A stretch of DNA of 64,000 nucleotides, taken from contig NZ_KE387015.1 of the NCBI RefSeq assembly GCF_000429985.1, positions 212,148 through 276,147 on the forward strand, read 5' to 3'. The position numbers and the translations under genes were made by a program. Positions 57,107-64,000 of the stretch are shown piece after piece; position 1 is the stretch's first letter, and each line of letters begins with the position of its first letter. Under the pieces are notes generated by a model. It ran no database searches, was not told the origin of the DNA, and saw only the letters and a program-made list of their open reading frames with translations. The DNA comes from Maridesulfovibrio bastinii DSM 16055. Its GTDB lineage: Bacteria; Desulfobacterota; Desulfovibrionia; Desulfovibrionales; Desulfovibrionaceae.

Positions 57107-58087
57107 TTAACGGCTTTTGAGATAAGGATCATCCTGAGCCAGATAATTCTGGACATAATCTTTAGTAGCATCTTCAAGGGTCATAAAAGGCTTATTGTAC
57201 CCGGCATCATGCAGCTTTTTCATCTCAGCCTGCGTAAAATACTGATATTTATCCCTGATTGATTCGGGCATATCTATGTAGCTGATGTCAGGTTCTTTGC
57301 CCATAGCGGCAAAGACAGAACGGGCCAGATCATTCCACTCACGGGCCTGACCGGTACCGATATTGTAAATTCCGCCCTTGTCCGGATTTTCAAGGAACCA
57401 TCCCATAACATCAACACAATCTTTAATGTAGACGAAGTCCCTCTTCTGTCCGCCGTCTTTATAATCCTCACGGTGAGAACGGAAAAGCTTCATTTCTCCG
57501 GTTTCGCCGATCTGTTTGAAAGCCTTACAGATAACACTTTTCATGTCACCTTTATGATATTCATTCGGGCCGAATACATTGAAAAATTTGAGGCTGACAA
57601 GGCTGTCCATAATTCCGGCGCGTAATGCCCATAAATCAAAAAGCTGCTTGGAGTAGCCATACATATTCATCGGTTTCAGTTTCTCTGCACCTTTGTGATC
57701 ATCACTGAAACCAAGTTTTCCGTCACCATATGTGGCCGCACTCGAAGCAGTAATAAAGCGCGCTTTATGATTCAGGCAGAAACGGCAGAGCATCTGAGTA
57801 TAACGGTAATTGTTTTCCATCAGATAATCCGCATCAAGCTCTGTTGTAGAAGAGCAGGCGCCCATGTGAATAACAGCCTCAGTCTCGAAAGGATCTTCAC
57901 CTTCAAGAATCAGCTTATAAAATTGATTTTTATGGATATAGTCTTCATAGCGGAGATTAACCAGATTCTTCCATTTATCACTTTCAGCAAGGTTATCGAC
58001 TACAAGAATATCATCAATTCCCATCTGATTGAGTTTCCAGACCATGGCACTGCCAATAAATCCGGCACCACCTGTAACAATATACAT
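57107..58087 (-). CDS. hldD: ADP-L-glycero-D-manno-heptose 6-epimerase
   Basis: 326 residues of the extended SDR family: GGAGFIGSAM (NADP), YxxxK as YGYSK, and GTGQAREWNDLA. It makes the L-form of heptose for the LPS inner core. It lies 28 bases upstream of lptD, so an LPS operon (hldD-lptD) is likely. Its promoter must lie in the AT-rich region to its right. Confidence 0.95.
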   Translation of the reverse strand: MYIVTGGAGFIGSAMVWKLNQMGIDDILVVDNLAESDKWKNLVNLRYEDYIHKNQFYKLILEGEDPFETEAVIHMGACSSTTELDADYLMENNYRYTQMLCRFCLNHKARFITASSAATYGDGKLGFSDDHKGAEKLKPMNMYGYSKQLFDLWALRAGIMDSLVSLKFFNVFGPNEYHKGDMKSVICKAFKQIGETGEMKLFRSHREDYKDGGQKRDFVYIKDCVDVMGWFLENPDKGGIYNIGTGQAREWNDLARSVFAAMGKEPDISYIDMPESIRDKYQYFTQAEMKKLHDAGYNKPFMTLEDATKDYVQNYLAQDDPYLKSR

Positions 58088-58451
58088 ACACTAATCTCCA
58101 ATAATTAAGGCTATATACAACAATAAAAATTTAAATCACACAATTAAATCAGCCGGATATTACTGACTTTTTCCATAGTTAGCAACCTCTGGACATATTT
58201 CTGTACAAGCTTCCGGGACACTGTCGGACTAATAAATATGCCATTATCTTAAGGTCGCAAAAACAATCAGAATGACCTTGCAGTGTTCCTTAATGCCACA
58301 GCAGAATTGTTTTTATAACTTTACTTATTTTATATATGATGTTTTGTAATACAAATAACTAATATATGGACTGAATTAGTTTAATATTTTCAATTTAGTT
58401 ATTTTTTAGAATAAGGCACTACATAATTTTTAAATTATAGTTGTATAAAAA

Positions 58452-58468
58452 TGTATCAAATTGATACA
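58452..58468. promoter_or_regulatory. Perfect 17-bp palindrome, probable operator
   Basis: TGTATCAAATTGATACA has two 8-bp arms around one base. It sits in the AT-rich gap about 400 bp before the VWA-OmpA gene and about 370 bp before hldD. Binder unknown. Confidence 0.45.
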
Positions 58469-58782
58469 ATTGCATTAATTTTTAGCACGACTATTTATAT
58501 TATTTTAAAATAATTTCTACTAAACTCAATAATATTTTAAATTTAAAGATGATATCGACAATTTAAACTTAAATTTCAATCATAATATATATTACATAGT
58601 GTACTGCAAAATTTTATTTTTCTAAAATATAAAGAAAATACATAGTGCGAATTCGGCCTACTGTATAAAATAACAAATATAATATTTATGATAATTATTG
58701 TTTTATATTTATACCATTTTATGATTAACTGAGTTTACATTATATATTTTTGAAAAAAGGCAAAAGTTATCAAACCAAAGAC

Positions 58783-58811
58783 TTGTAAGGTACCCCTTAC
58801 TCATGTATAGA
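58783..58811 (+). promoter_or_regulatory. Promoter of the VWA-OmpA gene with a dyad in its spacer
   Basis: TTGTAA (58783-58788), 17 bp, TATAGA (58806-58811). GTAAGG-TACC-CCTTAC (58785-58800), a perfect 6-bp dyad, fills the spacer from the -35 box on. A regulator bound there would act like MerR-type proteins or as a repressor. Confidence 0.5.
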
Positions 58812-58866
58812 ATAACAATATTACTACCAGCTATTGTTAAAAACCATTTTGATGGAGGAATTTAAT

Positions 58867-59943
58867 ATGAGACTTAAAAAAGGAATTACCCCGTTGTTCT
58901 TAGCCGCGCTGCTGACCGTAGCAATGGTTTCAGCGGCTTTTGCGGAATCAAAAATTGTTCTTAAACCAAAAGTTGATTCATTTGCTCTGTTTATGGACAC
59001 ATCTCCGTCCATGTCACAGGAATACATGAACACCGGCAAGTCTAAACTTGTTTCAGGGCTCAATGCTCTTAAGCGTCTTAACTCGGTTATCCCCGAGCTG
59101 GGCTACAAGTCCGCGCTTTATACCATGCCCGAAATGAAAACTTATTCCCCGGCATCAACATACAGCCGTGGAACTATCGCAAGAGCTCTTTCAGCTGTTC
59201 CGACAGAGACAAAGTTTTTCATGTCAACTCCTATCGGTAACAGTTTTAAGGATCTTGATGCCAAGATGAGCAGATGGCCCGGACAGCTGGCTGTAATCTT
59301 TGTTTCTGACGGTCTGCAAAACACCGGAACCAATCCCTCCAAAGTTGTAAGGGATATGGTCAAAAAATATGGAGACAGATTCTGCCTGCATGTTATCAGC
59401 GTTGCAGACACCAGCAGTGGTAAGGCTACTCTGAAAAAGCTTGCTTCCATGACCCCATGTGGAGTGTATGTTGAAGCTTCCGACCTTGCTGATAGAGCGG
59501 TTCTCAGTAAATATGCTCAGGATGTTTTCTACACTCAGGAAGAAGAACTGATTGTTGAAATCGAAGAAGAAGTTCAGGAAGTAATTCCCGTACCTGTTCC
59601 CGTTGAACAGAAAATCGTTTTCCGCAGTCTTAACTTCGGATTCGATAAATACCAGATCACTGATGAAATGGTTCCTTCACTTGAGCAGGCTGCCGCTATC
59701 CTTGAAGAAAACAAGACTCTTGACGTCGTTGTAAGCGGACATACAGACAGCACCGGTCCTGAAGCATACAACCAGGGACTCTCTGAGCGCAGAGCTGCTT
59801 CCGTAGCTAGCTGGCTTAAGAAAAATGGAATCAACCCTGAGCGTATCACTTCTAAAGGATTTGGTGAGCTTGATCCCAAGTATGACAACAAGACCAGAGA
59901 AGGACGCAAATTAAACCGTCGTGTTGAAATCGATGTGAAATAA
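58867..59943 (+). CDS. Secreted VWA-OmpA fusion protein
   Basis: 358 residues from the ATG at 58867 (GGAGG upstream). A signal peptide ends SAAFAES. A von Willebrand A-like domain (about 35-215) has a MIDAS-like DTSPSMS. A short acidic and proline-rich linker (EEEVQEVIPVPVPVEQ) leads to an OmpA peptidoglycan-binding domain (FGFDKYQITDEMV ... GHTDSTGPEAYNQGLSERRA). It is probably periplasmic, tied to the cell wall, and presents a metal-dependent adhesion or assembly module. Ligand unknown. Confidence 0.85.
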   Translation: MRLKKGITPLFLAALLTVAMVSAAFAESKIVLKPKVDSFALFMDTSPSMSQEYMNTGKSKLVSGLNALKRLNSVIPELGYKSALYTMPEMKTYSPASTYSRGTIARALSAVPTETKFFMSTPIGNSFKDLDAKMSRWPGQLAVIFVSDGLQNTGTNPSKVVRDMVKKYGDRFCLHVISVADTSSGKATLKKLASMTPCGVYVEASDLADRAVLSKYAQDVFYTQEEELIVEIEEEVQEVIPVPVPVEQKIVFRSLNFGFDKYQITDEMVPSLEQAAAILEENKTLDVVVSGHTDSTGPEAYNQGLSERRAASVASWLKKNGINPERITSKGFGELDPKYDNKTREGRKLNRRVEIDVK

Positions 59944-60013
59944 CAGCTAGTTATAATATAGACTATAAATCATAACCTGAAGATTGATCTCTAAGGCTAT
60001 GAAGTGTATTTAA

Positions 60014-60055
60014 GCAGGGGTGCAGTTTCAGGAACTGTTCCCCTGTTTTTAATTT
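60014..60055 (+). terminator. Terminator after the VWA-OmpA gene
   Basis: CAGGGG and CCCCTG with an inner AGTT/AACT pairing form a bulged hairpin, followed by TTTTTAATTTT. It ends just before the ribosome site of the next gene. Confidence 0.75.
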
Positions 60056-60069
60056 TGATTGGAGCTGAA

Positions 60070-60492
60070 ATGAGTTTTACAAAATACATTTTTTACATAA
60101 CGGTCATAACTTTTACTTTCTGCCTTAGCTTCCCCGCTTTTGCAGATAATTCAGGGCAAGTCCAGAACCACACATTCACAACCTTTGCCCAGGGCTGGGT
60201 AAAAAAACTGAACATCAACCATATCAATGGAATCAGCCACATTAAAATTATCCAGAACACTGATGGTTCCTTTCTTGCGCGCTATCATTATATAGATCCA
60301 TCTTCGATATCCTGCTCCGTAAAAAGCAGTAAATCGAAACGCAGCAGATTTGTCGGACTTCTGAAATATATTGAAAACGTATACGAATGTTCAGCACCAT
60401 CAAAGAAGCTGGCTCTTGAAGGCAAATTCAAAGTATCCAAGGCAATGAGAGTTACGGAAATTTTCAGTAACAATGGTAAAGGCTGGAGATAG
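60070..60492 (+). CDS. Small secreted protein of unknown function
   Basis: 140 residues. GGAG precedes the ATG. A signal peptide ends FPAFADNSG. The mature protein is basic (SSKSKRSRFVG) with two Cys, so probably periplasmic. No known family recognised. It may be co-regulated with the VWA-OmpA gene by read-through past the terminator. Confidence 0.6.
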   Translation: MSFTKYIFYITVITFTFCLSFPAFADNSGQVQNHTFTTFAQGWVKKLNINHINGISHIKIIQNTDGSFLARYHYIDPSSISCSVKSSKSKRSRFVGLLKYIENVYECSAPSKKLALEGKFKVSKAMRVTEIFSNNGKGWR

Positions 60493-60797
60493 CCTGTTTA
60501 GAACGTAAATCTTATTGAATGGTCTCCCATATAAATACAGTACAGAAGATACTGCTAGTATGACTGTAACAAGGCAGATGATCTTGATTTTACCTAAAAA
60601 TGTTCTAAAAAATCCATCTATTCAATCCTAAGCTGATCACAATTAAAAGACAGCTTTTCCCGACAGCCGTAACTATTTTGACTTCAAAATATTTCGCAGC
60701 TTCCAGACTTTCTAAAATTTTTTAAGAATTCTGCACCAATAAAAAAATGGCCGGAATCATAAACCCCGGCCATTCTCAAATTGCTCTTAAAAAGAAT
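60493..60797. other. 305-bp gap between convergent genes
   Basis: The minus-strand MCP terminator lies at 60741-60775. The remaining sequence shows no convincing gene, promoter or repeat. Confidence 0.4.
60741..60775 (-). terminator. Terminator after the chemoreceptor gene
   Basis: ATGGCCGG and CCGGCCAT form an 8-bp stem. On the minus strand it is followed by TTTTTTTAT. Confidence 0.9.
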
Positions 60798-62801
60798 CTA
60801 TTTAAATCTTTCCACAAGCAGACTCAAATTCTGAGCCAGCTTTGCCACGTCCTGAATTCCTGCATTGGCATTGGAAATACCCTCAGAAAGACTGTTGGAC
60901 AGGCTGTTTATCTCACTAATATTATTGTTCACTTCATCGCTGGTAGCCGATTGTTCTTCAGCTGCGGTAGCAATGGCCCGCACCATATCGGCTATTTTAT
61001 CCGACTGCTCGACAATCTCATTAAGAACTCCGCCAGAACCTTCAGCCATATCAGCCGTCTTTACAACCCTGTTTCTGGCATCATCCATACCGGTGACAAC
61101 TTCAGAAGTGCTTTGCTGAATGAGATTTATTGCTCCTTCAACCTCCTGAGTTGCCGACATTGTTTTTTCAGCCAGCTTACGGACCTCATCAGCTACCACG
61201 GCAAAGCCTCTTCCGGCATCACCAGCTCTGGCCGCTTCGATCGCGGCATTAAGAGCCAGCAGATTAGTCTGATCAGCAATATCATTAATAACTGACATCA
61301 CTGCACCAATATTTTCAGCTTTGACAGCAAGATCACTCAATTTTTCAGATAAGGTTTCCGTTGTATCAGTAACTTTATGAATCTCGGAGACAGTATTGCT
61401 GACAACTTCGCCACCTTCACGGGCGACAGTGTTGGCCCGTTCGGAGGCCTGCGCAGTCTCTCCTGAATTTCTGGCAACCTCAAGAACCGTTGCGTTCATC
61501 TGTTCCATTGCAGTAGCAACCTGCCCGGTCTGCATGGCGGTGGTATCAACTCCACTTGTCAGTTCATTCATCTGGATTGACAAATCTTCCGAAGCTTCCT
61601 TCAATTTAACCGCAACTACGGTTACTTCATTGGCAACTTCGAGCAGGGCTTTCTGATTTTCTTCAATCCTCTTTCTGCCCTCTTCTTCTTCAGTCAGGTC
61701 AACCATAAGGACGATTACTCCAACAACATTTCCTGAAGCATCCATAAGCGGTGAAACATTATAGCGAAGCGGGAAGGTCGTACCGTCGCTTCTTTCATAG
61801 CTGCAATTGCCTTCAGATTCCGCACCACTTGAAAGAGTCGCTTTTATAAAGTCTTCATTCTGTCCCGTAAAATACCGGATACCGGATTCACCCATAATTT
61901 TTTCTTCAGAAATACCCAGTATTCCGACCATATGTGAATTAACAAATTCAACAAGGCCCTTATTATCCGCCACAATCATCGGTATGGATATGCCTGAGAG
62001 GACGCCCTTGTTATATTGCAGCTGATCTTTGATCTGCCCGGCCATCTTGCCGAGGTTCATCCCAAGGACTCCAAGTTCATCGCCGCCCTTCACATCGAAT
62101 GAGGCGTCAAAATCACCATCGCTGAATTTAGAAGTCGCCCCGGTGATATGCGCAATTCTTTTAACAATTGATGAGCGCATAAAGAAAAGCAGTGAACTGG
62201 TCAGCACCAGAAAACCTACAAATGAGAAAATCCCGTTTTTCAGCTGTGAAGCGTGAAGCGTTGAAAACTGACTTGAAACATCCTGAACCATAATCATGGA
62301 ACCGAGGATAGTACGTCTATGCCCATGACAGTGGTAACAGCCTTTTTCATTTTTAATGCTTGAAACTTCTACAAAAACAGGTTTGCCGTCCATTTTGGAC
62401 AAAACCCCTTTTTTGATCGGAGATTTCAAGCTTTCTGAAACAATATCCACTACTTCAGGATTATCTATATGCTCAGTATAATCCGTGCGGCTATCAGCCT
62501 CATTAGTGGAGTATGTTATGTTGCCCTTAAAATTTGTCAGCCACATTTCAACGTCACGGTTATGTTTGGCAACAAGCTTGAAAGTTTCTCTGGTAGCCTT
62601 ATTTTCGCCTTTGGACATAGGCTCATTAATGGCCATACGCAGCATTTGCGCATATCTTACAGCAGTAACTTCCACCTCATGAACCATCGAAACCTGCTGC
62701 CAGTATGAATTGGCAGCAAACAGACCGATAAACACAACCGCTGTCAGGAATGAAGTTAGAACAAGAACCTTATTGCCAAGAGATTTTTTAATAAAATTCA
62801 T
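60798..62801 (-). CDS. Methyl-accepting chemotaxis protein with periplasmic heme c
   Basis: 667 residues. Two membrane helices (about 12-30 and 190-208) bound a periplasmic domain containing Cys155-x-x-Cys158-His159 (CYHCH), a c-type heme site. Cytoplasmic HAMP (about 210-262), PAS (about 268-380) and the MCP signalling hairpin follow. This layout resembles DcrA-type heme receptors of Desulfovibrio that sense oxygen or redox. AGGGGG precedes the ATG. It is 8 bases downstream of a tetraheme cytochrome gene, hence co-expressed. Confidence 0.9.
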   Translation of the reverse strand: MNFIKKSLGNKVLVLTSFLTAVVFIGLFAANSYWQQVSMVHEVEVTAVRYAQMLRMAINEPMSKGENKATRETFKLVAKHNRDVEMWLTNFKGNITYSTNEADSRTDYTEHIDNPEVVDIVSESLKSPIKKGVLSKMDGKPVFVEVSSIKNEKGCYHCHGHRRTILGSMIMVQDVSSQFSTLHASQLKNGIFSFVGFLVLTSSLLFFMRSSIVKRIAHITGATSKFSDGDFDASFDVKGGDELGVLGMNLGKMAGQIKDQLQYNKGVLSGISIPMIVADNKGLVEFVNSHMVGILGISEEKIMGESGIRYFTGQNEDFIKATLSSGAESEGNCSYERSDGTTFPLRYNVSPLMDASGNVVGVIVLMVDLTEEEEGRKRIEENQKALLEVANEVTVVAVKLKEASEDLSIQMNELTSGVDTTAMQTGQVATAMEQMNATVLEVARNSGETAQASERANTVAREGGEVVSNTVSEIHKVTDTTETLSEKLSDLAVKAENIGAVMSVINDIADQTNLLALNAAIEAARAGDAGRGFAVVADEVRKLAEKTMSATQEVEGAINLIQQSTSEVVTGMDDARNRVVKTADMAEGSGGVLNEIVEQSDKIADMVRAIATAAEEQSATSDEVNNNISEINSLSNSLSEGISNANAGIQDVAKLAQNLSLLVERFK

Positions 62802-62809
62802 GCTACCCC

Positions 62810-63286
62810 CTAATGTGCGCCACCGAAAATCATCGGCCTGAAATTAAATTCTTCAATGCGGTCTTCGGTATGACACCTGTAGCAATCCTCTTGAGTCAGC
62901 TCTCCTTTAATGAATTCCGGATCACCGTCTTCAATATGCAGTGACCCCGGTCCATGACAGACCTCGCATCCGTCATTTTCCATTTCAGGAGTCTGTTCAA
63001 AAGAGACAAAACCTCCCGGCTTCCCATAGCCTGTAGTATGACACTCATAGCATTCCTTGAGCTCATCAGGAGCAAGATCAGAAGCCATAAGTTTTATACC
63101 ATGACTGGAATGGGCTTTTTTTGAAAACTTTGTATAATTGGAATATTCTTTTTCGTGACACTCGGCACACTTCTTTGACCCCACATAAGTAGCCGAGCTG
63201 GAGATACCGTAAGTACCCCACGCAAAAACAACTGTAGCCACTACGACACAAAAAATGGAAAACCTCGCAATTCCACTGTGCGGCAT
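62810..63286 (-). CDS. Tetraheme c-type cytochrome
   Basis: 158 residues from the ATG at 63286 (AGGGG upstream). An N-terminal hydrophobic helix (about 8-24) is a signal peptide or anchor. Four heme sites follow: CAECH (40-44), CYECH (79-83), CEVCH (107-111) and CYRCH (135-139). The spacing and [27 protein letters not shown] start (shown in part: [15 protein letters not shown]) fit cytochrome c554-like proteins. The tight link to the heme chemoreceptor suggests that the cytochrome passes electrons to it or reports redox state. Confidence 0.87.
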   Translation of the reverse strand: MPHSGIARFSIFCVVVATVVFAWGTYGISSSATYVGSKKCAECHEKEYSNYTKFSKKAHSSHGIKLMASDLAPDELKECYECHTTGYGKPGGFVSFEQTPEMENDGCEVCHGPGSLHIEDGDPEFIKGELTQEDCYRCHTEDRIEEFNFRPMIFGGAH

Positions 63287-63881
63287 AACTATCACCCCTA
63301 TCCTGAAACTGCTTGCAAAACTGATAGTTTTTCAAACAATCCATAGATTAAAACTAAAAAAACACCCTATAACAACCATCTGAAAGTTACCGATAGTTCA
63401 TATATTGATTTAAAACAACAGCCCATTCTTTAACTAACTGGTTGATCATTAAATATATTATGCCCGGCTGGCCTAGCTTAACTGACATTATGGTGGGAAA
63501 ATTCACTCAAAATTATATGAATTATTAATTTGAATTCTTAAGAATATCAGTCTTCGCATAGTTGTTATCACAATTATAACCTCGACCAGAGACCCTCTCC
63601 GTAGCGTTAGGCTACATCTAACGCCACAAAAGTGGTGTAATTACCGCAATATAATGTTCTGTCCTAGACATATTTCTTATGCGGCACGTTGTCAAGCACC
63701 CCGCTAATTCTGATTTTATGTTTTCGTAGGCCGCATTCATCCCTCACCTTGCGGTGCAATTAATTGATATTCCTTTTCTTATTCGTGCTCAGCGGCACCA
63801 AGTACCGATTCGGTACCAAATCAATTTAGGATCGCCATTTTTATTTCGTTGTCAAAGCAACCAAAAGCCCCTCGCGATCCG
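63287..63881. other. 595-bp region between the cytochrome gene and the transposase
   Basis: No certain gene. Dyads are GCGTTAG-N7-CTAACGC (63604-63624), CCAC-AAAA-GTGG (63624-63635) and GTACCGATTCGGTAC (63802-63816). They could belong to the insertion element's end or to a terminator of the minus-strand transposase. The cytochrome promoter lies near 63300-63400 but was not identified. Confidence 0.35.
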
Positions 63882-64000
63882 TTATACTGCCTTAGTTGGA
63901 ATACTGAGTTTCCAAAGTAAAGCAGCAAGTTTTCGAGCAAGTGCAGCAATTGCCTTTTGGGGTACTCCATGCTTGCTCAAGATTCTGTTGTAAAATTCTT
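63882..64000 (-). mobile_element. Transposase C-terminal fragment (IS110-like), entering from outside
   Basis: On the minus strand the last 119 bases read EFYNRILSKHGVPQKAIAAL and then ARKLAALLWKLSIPTKAV before a stop. The ARKL helix after the basic segment resembles IS110-family transposase tails. Only 39 residues are visible; IS boundaries and family are therefore uncertain. Confidence 0.55.

Larger units (their letters stand above)
58088..58866. other. Long AT-rich intergenic region
   Basis: About 780 bp without a convincing gene, extremely AT-rich between 58340 and 58780. It separates divergent hldD and the VWA-OmpA gene. It contains a perfect palindrome TGTATCAAATTGATACA (58452-58468) and the promoter-operator at 58783-58811. 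The low GC suggests a target of a nucleoid silencer or a remnant of foreign DNA. Confidence 0.5.

Noticed and set aside
1..64000. tRNA, rRNA, CRISPR array or prophage
   Set aside because: No T-loop plus acceptor pairing, rRNA-like stretch, regular short repeats or phage genes were seen; isolated TTCGAAC-like strings (e.g. near 8440 and 40505) lack tRNA structure.

Overview
The window looks like chromosomal DNA of a marine or saline sulfate reducer of the Desulfovibrio type (family Desulfovibrionaceae; genus not resolvable from sequence alone). The evidence is an outer membrane (lptD, lptE, hldD), an anaerobe-specific orange-protein (ORP) cluster, hydrogenase maturation genes hypA and hypB, c-type cytochromes, a heme-carrying chemoreceptor, and two in-frame TGA codons that read as selenocysteine (in selD and in an IscA/HesB-like gene). 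About 60 genes are densely packed, and most are housekeeping.

Layout. 1-6.7 kb: the 3' end of ftsZ, a radical SAM protein, then a ZraP-like periplasmic protein behind a sigma-54 promoter, a DUF4405 membrane protein, and a histidine kinase/NtrC-type regulator pair that probably controls it. 7-12 kb: HDOD protein, Nfu-like protein, gltX, gamma-glutamyltransferase, rpmB (minus strand). 12.3-28.8 kb: a long plus-strand run of core genes: DUF177, rpmF, plsX, fabH, fabG, acpP, fabF, glyA, dCMP deaminase, ribD, ribE, ribBA, ribH, nusB, leuS, lptE, holA. 29-34.9 kb: radC, a decayed acylphosphatase, lon, a FmdB-type zinc ribbon, hemC, a Cdd1-like protein and a small unknown. 34.9-39.9 kb: mostly minus strand, with selD (Sec codon), cobT, a lone plus-strand WcbI-like gene, then pyrR, shikimate kinase and a cysteine-cluster protein. 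40-44.7 kb: copA, a TetR repressor divergent from the IscA-like selenoprotein gene, and a CBS-ACT protein. 45-50 kb: hypA, hypB, a sigma-54 activator and the ORP genes it should control (small NifX-like protein, orange protein, Mrp-ORP fusion ATPase). 50-58.1 kb: glycosyltransferase, an amino-acid-type binding lipoprotein, a small unknown, mutL, lptD, hldD. 58.1-64 kb: a long AT-rich intergenic stretch, a VWA-OmpA protein, a small secreted protein, a heme-c chemoreceptor with a tetraheme cytochrome, and the tail of a transposase at the window edge.

The points most worth following are the two selenoproteins, with a predicted TetR operator over the promoter of one; the ORP cluster with its own sigma-54 promoter and an activator carrying GAFTDA instead of GAFTGA; the ZraP/DUF4405/two-component unit; the heme chemoreceptor-cytochrome pair; several undescribed palindromes and possible leader RNAs (upstream of pyrR, copA, ribBA, nfu and the VWA-OmpA gene); and an acylphosphatase fossil that still has a strong ribosome binding site. 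I found no tRNA, rRNA, CRISPR array, known riboswitch or prophage. Everything here comes from reading the sequence; no database search was possible.
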